Positions 8,893 through 16,209 of a DNA stretch of 64,000 bases are shown here, piece by piece (the stretch's first letter is position 1; each line of letters starts with the position of its first letter). Source of the stretch: Nitratireductor sp. B36 (GTDB lineage: Bacteria > Pseudomonadota > Alphaproteobacteria > Rhizobiales > Rhizobiaceae); assembly GCF_020833685.1 (NCBI RefSeq), contig NZ_JACKZY010000001.1:756578-820577 (forward strand), in the 5' to 3' direction. The position numbers were made by a program, and so were the translations under genes. The notes below the pieces were generated by a model. That model did not search any database. It saw only the letters and a program-made list of their open reading frames with translations, and had not been told where the DNA came from.

Positions 8893-9530
8893 GCCAGGAT
8901 CTCCACCAGCGGGATTGTGGGAATTTGCCCCGCCTTGAAAGCACTGAGGCTCACCGACAATCTTTCAATGTCGAAGCGGACGGGCACGTCGAATTCGAAC
9001 CCCGCCGTGACCACAGCGCCTTCAGCGGGCACCGCCTGAGACTGGAACACCACTTCTCCGGTGGCGCTGTCGATGGCAAAGTCGAGTGAGGTCTGCTGAA
9101 GCACACCGTCGACGCCGACGAGAACCGTGTCCGCGACTGGGCGGGTGATCGGACGCGCAACCGCATCGGGTCCCTCGCCATATGTCTTCACCAACTGAAA
9201 GCGTGTGGTGATGCCATCGCCAATGCCGATAGACTGGTCATTCGCAGCCGGCGTCCCGGAAGGCCCACACGATTTCATGTCGAATGGATCGCGGAACCGA
9301 AACCCGTGAAGCGAACCGCGCCGCGCCTCGAAAAATGCGATCACTTCATGCACATCGTCGAGCGAGCGCAATCCAGTGCCGACGTCGTAATACCGCCGCG
9401 CTAGCGCATGTCTCGCATTGCGCTTCTCGCGGCCCGATGTCAGCTCCACGATTTCGTTGCGTCTTTCCGGCCCTCCAGTGGCCCCAAAGGAGATGGCCAC
9501 GGGAAACCGCACATCGTGAAAGGCGTTCAT
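8889..9530 (-). CDS. GTA distal tail protein, DUF2460 (gp12)
   Basis: A 213-residue protein of the DUF2460/TIGR02217 family. The opening AFHDVRFPVAISFGATGGPE and the segment VIAFFEARRGSLHGFRFRDP are typical of gp12. In the Rhodobacter GTA structure this family forms the distal tail ring between the tube and the hub. It lies 18 bp after gp11 and overlaps gp13 by 4 bp. Nothing unusual is seen. Confidence 0.9.
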   Translation of the reverse strand: MNAFHDVRFPVAISFGATGGPERRNEIVELTSGREKRNARHALARRYYDVGTGLRSLDDVHEVIAFFEARRGSLHGFRFRDPFDMKSCGPSGTPAANDQSIGIGDGITTRFQLVKTYGEGPDAVARPITRPVADTVLVGVDGVLQQTSLDFAIDSATGEVVFQSQAVPAEGAVVTAGFEFDVPVRFDIERLSVSLSAFKAGQIPTIPLVEILA

Positions 9531-9548
9531 GCCGGTTCTTCTCCTTCC

Positions 9549-10118
9549 TCAAAAGGTCTTCGCGCCACGCGATACAGCGCGCGCCAGCATGCCGGTGATT
9601 TGGGCCTGCGACTTGCGGAACGATGCCGCGTCCGGTGTCGAAACGTTGAAAACGATGTTTGGGGCGGTCGACCCGCTTCCTGCAGCAACACCCAGCCGAC
9701 CGTCGGAACCGCGCTGAAGAGGCAGGATCGCTTCTGCGCCCGCCTCACCCATCAATCCGACCCTGCCCCCCATCGGAAAATAGGTGGGCGAGGAAACGAC
9801 GCCACCATCGGCAAACGGCACCACGCCCCCTTTGGCGAAGGGCAGGATACCCCCGACCACACTCGAAAACAGCGACGATCCCAGCGCCGCCAAAGGCTGC
9901 AACGCCTGCGAAAGCGCCATACTCGCCAGGTTCATACCGATATTGCGCAGCACATCCTCGAACGATTTGCCACTCACCACCGCACTTTTCAACGCCCCGG
10001 TCATGTGTCGGCCAAAGCCGTCCGCCAGCGTCTCCAGTTCGCTCAGGGCTTCGGCAAACGGCTTGGTGTCCGCGCGGATTTCAAAGGTCATGTCTTCCAA
10101 GGAATAGCCTCCGCTCAT
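9549..10118 (-). CDS. GTA short tail tape-measure protein (gp11)
   Basis: A 189-residue protein. A polar helical N-terminal part (EIRADTKPFAEALSELETLADG) is followed by a hydrophobic segment (MALSQALQPLAALGSSLFSS) and repeated Gly-rich units (FAKGGVVPFADGGVVSSPTYF, read as two adjacent GGVV blocks). This is the GTA version of a phage tape-measure protein, far shorter than in true phages and consistent with the short GTA tail. It overlaps gp10.1 by 4 bp. Confidence 0.85.
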   Translation of the reverse strand: MSGGYSLEDMTFEIRADTKPFAEALSELETLADGFGRHMTGALKSAVVSGKSFEDVLRNIGMNLASMALSQALQPLAALGSSLFSSVVGGILPFAKGGVVPFADGGVVSSPTYFPMGGRVGLMGEAGAEAILPLQRGSDGRLGVAAGSGSTAPNIVFNVSTPDAASFRKSQAQITGMLARAVSRGAKTF

Positions 10119-10336
10119 TGTCCGACGTCAAAGTCTGGAAACCGTTGCATGAGCTGATCGAGATCGCTGCGCGCCGGGACACCTGGAGCGCTGCCACACA
10201 ACGCTTCCAGCGCACAATTCAGCTCGCGCGGTGTCATGCCCCAGAACGCGCCCGGTGGAAGCCGCAGCACCCCAAACGCAACGCCCATCACCTCATTCCA
10301 GGGGAAAGGCCGCACTTGGGTTGCTGCGGCATTCAA
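10115..10336 (-). CDS. GTA tail assembly chaperone, TIGR02216-type (gp10.1)
   Basis: A 73-residue protein recognised by PFPWNEVMGVAFGVLRLPP, AFWGMTPRELNCALEAL and the acidic end FPDFDVGQ, the signature of the small rcc01693-like GTA family. No ATG exists upstream of this conserved block. The best start is the TTG at 10334-10336, whose TTGA overlaps the stop of gp10 like the other junctions here. A GTG at 10313-10315 is the alternative. With gp10 it probably forms the tail assembly chaperone pair that many phages make by frameshifting; here the two are separate overlapping genes. Confidence 0.75.
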   Translation of the reverse strand: MNAAATQVRPFPWNEVMGVAFGVLRLPPGAFWGMTPRELNCALEALCGSAPGVPARSDLDQLMQRFPDFDVGQ

Positions 10337-10671
10337 GGGTTTGGGGCCGGTTCCTCCGCGCCGCCGAACGTTGCCACCAAAAGTGCACTCACAACCCGCG
10401 CAAGCCCGGCCAAGCCCTCTTCGCAGCGCATGGCCTGCACATCTTCCTGACTGACGGCATGGCCGCCGCCACGAAGACCAGCCCCGATCACGCGTTGCAT
10501 GTCGCGCGCCGAAAGGCGTCCGCTCGAAAACCGTTTTGCAAGTTCGCCCAGATCCTCCGCAGCGAATGCGTCTTCGAGTTCGGCCAAGGCACCCAGTGTC
10601 AGGCAAAGCGTGTAGTCTTTGCCGTCGATCCGCGCAGCCACCTCGCCGCGCCTGCGGTTGACACTGATCAT
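10333..10671 (-). CDS. GTA tail assembly chaperone / gp10 family
   Basis: A 112-residue protein. The N-terminal GEVAARIDGKDYTLCLTLGA and the pattern ALAELEDAF match the GTA gp10 (TAC-like) family. The central part is helical and ends in a loose EEPAPNP tail. It lies between the major tail tube gene, with a 4 bp overlap, and gp10.1, with another. It is probably a cytoplasmic chaperone that loads the tape measure during tail assembly and is absent from the finished particle. Confidence 0.85.
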   Translation of the reverse strand: MISVNRRRGEVAARIDGKDYTLCLTLGALAELEDAFAAEDLGELAKRFSSGRLSARDMQRVIGAGLRGGGHAVSQEDVQAMRCEEGLAGLARVVSALLVATFGGAEEPAPNP

Positions 10672-11084
10672 GAGACCTCCGCAAAATTCACGGCCCCGGC
10701 AGATTCCAGCGCGATCTCAAAGGTCACCTCACCATCGTGATTGCCGCCATACTCCAGCGCGGTGATCTGAAACGGGCCCGACACGATGCCGAAATCCGGT
10801 ATCGTCAATTGCCAGTCGGCTATCTCGCTGGCAAAGAACCGGCTGCGAATTGCGGCATCTGATGCGCTGTCCTTGAAAATTCCGGAGCCGCTGATCGCGG
10901 CCCGCTGCACGCCGCTGCCGGCAAGCAACTCCCGCCACCGGCCCACCGAATCCGCATTCGTCACGTCCACCGTCTCACTGTTGAAGGCGAGACGCTTGGC
11001 ACGCAGCCCTGCAACGGTGGTGAATGTTCCCGCCCCGCTCGTGTCGAGCTTCAGGAGCAGGTCCTTGCCTTTCTTGGCAACCAT
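10668..11084 (-). CDS. GTA major tail tube protein (gp9)
   Basis: A 138-residue protein of the TP901-1/TIGR02126 tail tube family. It begins MVAKKGKDLLLKLDTSGAG, contains ETVDVTNADSVGRWRELL and ends with FEIALESAGAVNF, all typical of GTA gp9. It stacks in rings to form the tail tube. It follows gp8 by 28 bp. Upstream, AGGACAAGC precedes the ATG and could be its ribosome binding site. Confidence 0.92.
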   Translation of the reverse strand: MVAKKGKDLLLKLDTSGAGTFTTVAGLRAKRLAFNSETVDVTNADSVGRWRELLAGSGVQRAAISGSGIFKDSASDAAIRSRFFASEIADWQLTIPDFGIVSGPFQITALEYGGNHDGEVTFEIALESAGAVNFAEVS

Positions 11085-11112
11085 GCTTGTCCTCCAGGGA
11101 AATGTTAATGTC

Positions 11113-11520
11113 TCACACCGGCTCGATCACTGCGCGAAAGCGCATCAGGCCGTGATAGGCGATGAGGTCTTCGTCGAAGTGGATTTCGCTGCCCTCACGA
11201 CGCAGGTTGACCAGGTGATGTCCGGCGACTGAAAACGGGGAGGTCATCAGCGCCTGATCGATGCGATCCATCAGTTGCAGCGCTTCGCGTCGCCCCTTGC
11301 CGTTGGCCCAGACATTGATCGTGAAGAAGTGCTCGCTGCCTTGCTCGGTGTCCGTGCTCCAGTCATGCGTGCTGGTCGGTCCAAACGTGACATAGGGGTA
11401 GGCCGTACGGGCAGGTGCCAGATCGTAGAGTTTTTCACCGCCCAGAGCGCCAGTCAGCCCCGTATCTGCTGCCAGCGTCCCGAACACCGCCTTCTGCAGT
11501 TCAAACGCGGCGGCGAGCAT
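11113..11520 (-). CDS. GTA tail terminator, DUF3168 (gp8)
   Basis: A 135-residue DUF3168 protein with ALGGEKLYDLAPARTAYPYV and a DWSTDTEQGSEHFFTINVW core, the pattern of GTA gp8. Related proteins cap the tail tube at the neck. I start it at the ATG at 11518-11520 (MLAAAFELQ), where the family normally begins. The longer reading frame upstream belongs to the region coding the small gene at 11501-11665, which overlaps this gene by 20 bp in another frame. Confidence 0.88.
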   Translation of the reverse strand: MLAAAFELQKAVFGTLAADTGLTGALGGEKLYDLAPARTAYPYVTFGPTSTHDWSTDTEQGSEHFFTINVWANGKGRREALQLMDRIDQALMTSPFSVAGHHLVNLRREGSEIHFDEDLIAYHGLMRFRAVIEPV

Positions 11521-11665
11521 TGTCACGCTCCTGTTTTTCTGGTTCCGCTTTCGGCGCTTTGCGTTCTGCACGCCTTGCGGCCTCTCCCACCTCGGCCACC
11601 TTGTGTGATAGCCGTCGCAATGCCTGGGCCAGCCCGTCGCCAGTCAGTCGCAGGCTCATCTTCAT
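11501..11665 (-). CDS. 54-residue overlapping GTA gene between gp7 and gp8
   Basis: A 54-codon frame beginning MKMSLRLTGDGLAQALRRL. Three things support it: its ATG overlaps the stop of gp7 as ATGA, the commonest junction in this cluster; a strong Shine-Dalgarno (GAGGAGG) lies 7 bases upstream; and its end overlaps gp8 by 20 bp. The product is a basic, charged helix (VAEVGEAARRAERKAPKAEP). Its opening is reminiscent of the start of HK97 gp10-type proteins, which sit at this position in many phages, so it may be a shortened relative. That link is inference, and no function is known to me. Confidence 0.6.
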   Translation of the reverse strand: MKMSLRLTGDGLAQALRRLSHKVAEVGEAARRAERKAPKAEPEKQERDNARRRV

Positions 11666-11997
11666 GTCTGTTCCTCCTCACAGAGACAGACCAGATAGCG
11701 GCCTGTCTCATCGGGATCATGGGCCGTCAGGATCGAGAATCGCCGCGTCCCCCTCACGATCCGCATTCCGCCCGTCACACCGGTACGGAACCGCAGCGTG
11801 ATGCGATGGGTCACCCGTTCGTGGCGTTGTCCCGCTCCGAAAGGTGCCGCGGCCCTCACTGGCTCTATGAAACCGAATATCGTCGCGGTCTCGCTCCAGG
11901 CCTCGGTGTGCCCGCCTGCGTCGTCCGAAACGAGCGTTGCTTTCTGCAGGCTGAGCTCGGCACGGAATGCGCCAGGGTCGATGAACTGAACACGCAT
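11662..11997 (-). CDS. GTA head-tail stopper, head closure protein (gp7)
   Basis: A 111-residue phage head-tail adaptor. It begins MRVQFIDPGAFRAELSLQ and has the typical core WSETATIFGFIEPV followed by THRITLRFRTGV, as in SPP1 gp16-like closure proteins. The start chosen is the ATG at 11995-11997, which forms TGATG with the stop of gp6; a GTG three bases upstream is equally possible. It overlaps the 54-codon gene downstream by 4 bp. It probably seals the packaged capsid and receives the tail. Confidence 0.88.
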   Translation of the reverse strand: MRVQFIDPGAFRAELSLQKATLVSDDAGGHTEAWSETATIFGFIEPVRAAAPFGAGQRHERVTHRITLRFRTGVTGGMRIVRGTRRFSILTAHDPDETGRYLVCLCEEEQT

Positions 11998-12566
11998 CAC
12001 AGCCTCGGCTTCCGATAGCTGCTGACAAGTCGCTGGAAGCCGGCCGGCATCGAAACAGGCTGGTCACTGGCCTCAAACGCGGCCCGGAACTCGAACCAAT
12101 GGGCCACAAGCACAAGAATGGCGCGCCGCAGAAGGTCCGGCACATCCGTCCCCGCTTCTCCGTAACCGGCGCTGAAATCGATTTCGATCCCGTTCAGCTT
12201 TTGGCCCGGAAGCGGTCGCACCTCCAACAGCAGTCGAGCCGGCTCAGAATTCGCATCCAGCCGATAGGTTGATGGATCGACAACCGACGCGGCTCCATCA
12301 GCGTCGAACACCGTCACCGATAGCACTTCGCGCACCGGGGTTCGGTTCAGAAAAAGCACATCGCTTGTTGGCCAGTCGTCCAGCGTAAGCCGCCAGGACT
12401 GTTCGATCAGTGCCTGACCGGTGGTCTTTTCCACCTCCTCGCGCGCGGCGCGGATCAGCCCTTCGATAAGCGGATCTTCGCTTGCCTGCTCAAGCCGAAG
12501 ATGCGCCTTCGCCTCGGCCAGGGTCACCGGCTCGATCAATGGGCCGACCGTTCGAAATAGCGTCAT
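11997..12566 (-). CDS. GTA head-tail connector protein (gp6)
   Basis: A 189-residue connector of the TIGR02215/gp6 family. The N-terminal pattern is VTLAEAKAHLRLEQASEDPL; the middle has WRLTLDDWPTSDVLFLNRTP; and DFSAGYGEAGTDVPDLLRRA leads to the end. In GTAs and HK97-like phages it forms the adaptor ring beneath the portal. It is separated from the capsid gene by 74 bp that hold a strong hairpin, and it overlaps gp7 by one base. Confidence 0.9.
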   Translation of the reverse strand: MTLFRTVGPLIEPVTLAEAKAHLRLEQASEDPLIEGLIRAAREEVEKTTGQALIEQSWRLTLDDWPTSDVLFLNRTPVREVLSVTVFDADGAASVVDPSTYRLDANSEPARLLLEVRPLPGQKLNGIEIDFSAGYGEAGTDVPDLLRRAILVLVAHWFEFRAAFEASDQPVSMPAGFQRLVSSYRKPRL

Positions 12567-12588
12567 GCGGAAACTCCGTTCAATGAAA

Positions 12589-12616
12589 ACGGCCCCGGAA
12601 ATGCTTCCGGGGCCGT
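12589..12616 (-). terminator. Hairpin with T tract between capsid gene gp5 and gp6
   Basis: A perfect 12-bp stem (ACGGCCCCGGAA and its complement) with a 4-base loop lies in the 74-bp gap after gp5. Read on the minus strand it is followed by TTTT. This is a plausible partial intrinsic terminator. Phages often reduce transcription after the capsid gene because capsid is needed in the largest amount. The short T tract suggests incomplete termination, allowing downstream genes to be expressed. Confidence 0.6.
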
Positions 12617-12640
12617 ATCGGCATGGACGTACAGGGAGGA

Positions 12641-13897
12641 TTACACCGTGCCGAATTTCAGCAGCTTCACCGCATCGAAATCCTGGATCCCGCCACCCAC
12701 GCGCTTCGTTGTGTAGAAGAGCACGTAAGGCTTGGCAGAGTACGGATCGCGAAGCACGCGAACGCCGGCCCGATCCACCACCAGGTAGAAACGGCGAAAA
12801 TCGCCGAAAGCGATTGGTGTCGCGTCGGCGCCAATGTCGGGCATGTCCTCCGCTTCAACCAGCGGAAAGCCCATCAGCATGGCACGGCTTCCGGGGGTGG
12901 CGGGCGGCTGCCACATATAGTTGCCGTCCGCGTCCTTCAGTTTGCGCAGCGTCGCCTGCGTCTTGCGGTTCATCACCCAGCTTGCGTTCTGGCGGTAGCC
13001 CGCCTTGACCGCATAGACGAGATCGACAAGAACGTCGGAAGCGTCACTTGCAGCAAGGTCGCCGCTGACGCCTGTCACATTGTACCCTACATTGCCCCAG
13101 CTCCAGCCGGTTTCGTCCGCCTGCGGGTAGCTGAGGAAGCCTTTCGGCTTGTTGATGCCGTCACCGTTGACGAAAGCCGCCCCTTCCTGCTCGGCAAAGG
13201 CGCTCTCCACTTCGCTGGCAATCCATTGGTCAAGATCGACCACGGCGTCATCCAGCAGCATCGCGGTTGCCGCCGGCATGGCATAGAGTTCAGCGGTGGG
13301 AAATTGCAGTTCCTCCAACGTGCCTGCCGCCGTCTCCGGACGTGCTGCCGTTTCGGCGACCCAGCCCACCGCCGGACCGGTCACGGCAAACGGCTTCTTC
13401 AAAACCGCACTGGAGACCTGCCGCACCGAAGCAATTGAGCGGATCGGTGATAGCTCGGACAACCGCGCGCCGATTGCCGCTTCCGTCTCGTCGGGCACCA
13501 GATAGCCGCCATCCGGTGCAGAGCCATAAGACATTGCCTTTTCTTCCAGAGAGCGTATTCCGCGCTCGTCTCCGGACCGCATATAGGCTTCAAAAGCCTG
13601 TTTTCGCTCAAGATCCTGCAGCGCTGTAGCACCGCCACGGCCCAGAACCGGCCGCGATTTCTTCAACACCAGCGTATCAAGCGCCTGCTTGTGCTCGTCG
13701 AGCGCTTTCGAAATTCGCTCCACCTTCTCCGACGTCACCACATCCGCACTGCGCGTCTCAAGCTGTTTCAGCTTCTCGTCATTGGCTTCCTTAAAACTCT
13801 CGAATGCATTCATGAAATCATGGAAGGCGCCCGTCACGTCACCCTCATCAAGCGCCGATTTCACCTCCGGCGCGCGTTTTGCCTGTCCTGCCGTCAT
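12641..13897 (-). CDS. GTA major capsid protein, HK97 fold (gp5)
   Basis: A 418-residue HK97-fold capsid protein. The first 100 or so residues are charged and helical (FESFKEANDEKLKQLETRSAD), corresponding to the delta domain removed by the prohead protease. The mature part starts around GRGGATALQDLERKQAFEAY and includes SYGSAPDGGYLVPDETEAAI, a hallmark of this family. It follows the protease gene by 10 bp and precedes a strong hairpin. Its length matches other GTA capsid proteins. Confidence 0.95.
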   Translation of the reverse strand: MTAGQAKRAPEVKSALDEGDVTGAFHDFMNAFESFKEANDEKLKQLETRSADVVTSEKVERISKALDEHKQALDTLVLKKSRPVLGRGGATALQDLERKQAFEAYMRSGDERGIRSLEEKAMSYGSAPDGGYLVPDETEAAIGARLSELSPIRSIASVRQVSSAVLKKPFAVTGPAVGWVAETAARPETAAGTLEELQFPTAELYAMPAATAMLLDDAVVDLDQWIASEVESAFAEQEGAAFVNGDGINKPKGFLSYPQADETGWSWGNVGYNVTGVSGDLAASDASDVLVDLVYAVKAGYRQNASWVMNRKTQATLRKLKDADGNYMWQPPATPGSRAMLMGFPLVEAEDMPDIGADATPIAFGDFRRFYLVVDRAGVRVLRDPYSAKPYVLFYTTKRVGGGIQDFDAVKLLKFGTV

Positions 13898-13907
13898 GTC
13901 TTCATCC

Positions 13908-14591
13908 TCAATCGTTGAACATGCGGGCCGCCTTGCGGATCAGCGCAGCAAGCCCGTCATCAATGCCCCGCACGGCATCCCGCTCGCGTCTCAAGGCGCA
14001 AAACCCCTTGGCGATCACCAACCGGGCCTCTCGCCGCGTCAGGCCGGCATCCCGCGTCAGCCAACGCTCGAACTCACGCGCCGTGGGCAGCGGCGCGTCC
14101 CTTCCCTCCGTTTTCACCTCATCCACACGCGCCTCCGGCAGCATGGGAAACGTGACCACGGAAATCTCCCAGAGATCCGCCTCCACGATGCGGCGAACGC
14201 CGGTCTTCGCTTCCGTCTTCGCCTTGACAGTGCGAAAGCCGATGGAAAGCCCGTCGATCGCCCGGTCGCGCATCAGCTCCCAGACCTCCCGCGCCTTGGC
14301 GACGCCAAGCGCCAGCCGCCCGCGCACCAGGAGGCCGCGCGCGTCCTCGCGCAGCTCATCCCAGGTTCCTATGGGCTGGTTGGGATCGTGTTGGAACAGC
14401 ATGCGTACGCCGCCTGGGCCACGTCTTTCGAGCGAGCGGGCAAAAGCGCCCCGCTCCACCGCATCGCGTCCGAGATCGACTTTGCCGAACAGGCTCGCAT
14501 ATCCAGAAAACGTCCTGTCAGCCTTCACGGTCTCGATGTCGAGACCGGTATATTTGCGCTCATCGGGTATCGGCGCGATCTTTGCCTGCAT
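13908..14591 (-). CDS. GTA prohead maturation protease (gp4)
   Basis: A 227-residue HK97-family U35 serine protease. The catalytic His is in MLFQHDPNQPIG and the Ser is in DGLSIGFRTVKA, both intact. It would trim the capsid delta domain during head maturation. The start MQAKIAPIPDERKYTG fits the family. It lies 10 bp before gp5 and 3 bp after the DUF6107 gene. Confidence 0.92.
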   Translation of the reverse strand: MQAKIAPIPDERKYTGLDIETVKADRTFSGYASLFGKVDLGRDAVERGAFARSLERRGPGGVRMLFQHDPNQPIGTWDELREDARGLLVRGRLALGVAKAREVWELMRDRAIDGLSIGFRTVKAKTEAKTGVRRIVEADLWEISVVTFPMLPEARVDEVKTEGRDAPLPTAREFERWLTRDAGLTRREARLVIAKGFCALRRERDAVRGIDDGLAALIRKAARMFND

Positions 14592-14594
14592 GGT

Positions 14595-14954
14595 CTAGCG
14601 TCCTTTCTGATCATCCAGCCTTTCGGACCGTCCTTGCGGCAACGGCCCCACCGGCCGCGTCTGGAAATATCGCAGGGCCAGACCGATGGCGCTCCAGGCG
14701 CATAGGCTTGCTACAGCCGCCCCCATGAGCATGGTCTCCGCAGCCCCAAGCCGCCCGGAAAGTTCGAGAATTTCAGCGAGTTTCAGCCCCGTCGCCCCGC
14801 CGAAAACCATGCCGCACACCACACCGACCGCAAAGCGAACCGCCGCGTCGCGCCGATGCTTTGGCAGGATATAGGCGAGCGAGATGGCGGAGCCGGCCAC
14901 AGCGCCAGCCCCCTTTGCGAGCCATATCCAGCCCGCATGGGTGATGTCGGTCAT
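14595..14954 (-). CDS. DUF6107 membrane protein in the GTA cluster (gp3.5 position)
   Basis: A 119-residue protein with three likely membrane helices: about residues 9-30 (GWIWLAKGAGAVAGSAISLA), 39-62 (VRFAVGVVCGMVFGGATGL) and 72-95 (AETMLMGAAVASLCAWSAIG). The pattern AGSAISLAYILPKHRRDAA recalls the rhizobial DUF6107 family, which occurs between portal and protease in rhizobial GTA clusters. Its function is unknown. Tight spacing (3 bp to gp4, 53 bp from gp3) shows it is transcribed with the structural genes. Confidence 0.78.
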   Translation of the reverse strand: MTDITHAGWIWLAKGAGAVAGSAISLAYILPKHRRDAAVRFAVGVVCGMVFGGATGLKLAEILELSGRLGAAETMLMGAAVASLCAWSAIGLALRYFQTRPVGPLPQGRSERLDDQKGR

Positions 14955-15007
14955 TGATCAGTTTCCTTGGAGTTTCCAGCGACAATGGTCAGTCTGTCGA
15001 GGCATTC

Positions 15008-16177
15008 TCATTCGTCCCGGGGGCCATAACCCACCGCCTGACGTTTTTCCGCCTCGCTCAGGAAGTCGGCCGCTCCCACCCGGTTCCATAGCGCTTCACG
15101 CTCGGCGGCCAGCCCCTCAATGCCGTCAGCATCGTACCAAAGTCTCACCTCAGATCCGAATACCGGATGGAGCCAGGCCGAAAACTCCTTCGCCACCCGC
15201 CCCACAAGCGGCAGCACGGTCAGACGGTAAAAGGCCCGGTTCGCCTCCTGATAATTGGCATAGGTGTTGTCACCGGGGATGCCGAGCAGCATCGGCGGCA
15301 CGCCAAGCGCCAGCGCGATGTCGCGGGCAGCGCCATTCTTCGCCGCCATGAAGTCCATGTCGCGCGGCGACAGGCTCATCGCCTTCCAGTCGAGCCCGCC
15401 TTCCAGAAGCAGCGGGCGCCCGGCGCGCGCAGCACCGCCATAGCCCTGCTCCAGCTCTACCTTCAGTCGGTCGAACTGATCGTCGGAAAGGTTCCCGCCC
15501 TCTTTCGGTGCGTAGACCAGCGCTCCAGAGGGCCTCGCCGAATTGTCGAGCAGCGCCTTGTTCCAACGTGCTGCCTGGTTGTGCGTGTCGAGCGCCATCA
15601 GCGCTGCGCCCAGCGGCGCAAAGCCGTAATGATCGTCGAGCGGGTGAAAAAGTGAGAGCTGCAGAGCCGCCCCCGCTTCCAGCGGCACGTGCTCGCGCGC
15701 CTTGCCCTCGCGATAATCCAGCGCCACCGGCCAGCCGCCCGCATCCGCCATCACCGACACCCGGTCCGGCCGCAAGAGATGCAGTTCGCGGGTCCCCGTA
15801 CCTGTTTCGAGCATGCGTAGATAGGCATTGCCTGACAGAAGCAGATGCCCGTAGAGCGCCTCCATGAAACTGCTACCAGCTTGTCTCTGGTTTGGACGTG
15901 CCATCAGGTCCAGAATCGGATGCGTGTCGTGTTCCTGCGCACCCTCATAAAGCAGCCACGGGATCGCGGCCGCCGCCTCAGCCACCAGCCGCACGGCGCG
16001 ATACGCGATCGGGTTGGACATGAACCCCTCGCGCGACATCGCGCCATAGTCCCGCCGCGTAAACCGCGCCTCAGCCTCCCGGTGCAGCGCCACGAAACCG
16101 CCCGCGTGCATCTGTTTGGTTTCAACCGGCGCACGAGCACCTCCCGGACGCTTCGCCCAGGGCCAATACCAAGCCAT
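15008..16177 (-). CDS. GTA portal protein (gp3)
   Basis: A 389-residue HK97-type portal. It starts MAWYWPWAKRPGG; the family core includes SNPIAYRAVRLVAEAAAAIP, RPNQRQAGSSFMEALYGHLL and GIPGDNTYANYQEANRAFYR. I chose the ATG at 16175-16177 because upstream codons are not portal-like and would run into gp2. The dodecameric portal is the DNA entry and exit channel of the head. It begins 32 bp after the terminase gene. Confidence 0.93.
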   Translation of the reverse strand: MAWYWPWAKRPGGARAPVETKQMHAGGFVALHREAEARFTRRDYGAMSREGFMSNPIAYRAVRLVAEAAAAIPWLLYEGAQEHDTHPILDLMARPNQRQAGSSFMEALYGHLLLSGNAYLRMLETGTGTRELHLLRPDRVSVMADAGGWPVALDYREGKAREHVPLEAGAALQLSLFHPLDDHYGFAPLGAALMALDTHNQAARWNKALLDNSARPSGALVYAPKEGGNLSDDQFDRLKVELEQGYGGAARAGRPLLLEGGLDWKAMSLSPRDMDFMAAKNGAARDIALALGVPPMLLGIPGDNTYANYQEANRAFYRLTVLPLVGRVAKEFSAWLHPVFGSEVRLWYDADGIEGLAAEREALWNRVGAADFLSEAEKRQAVGYGPRDE

Positions 16178-16209
16178 ATGATTTTCCCGATTTGCGTTGT
16201 TGATCCGCC

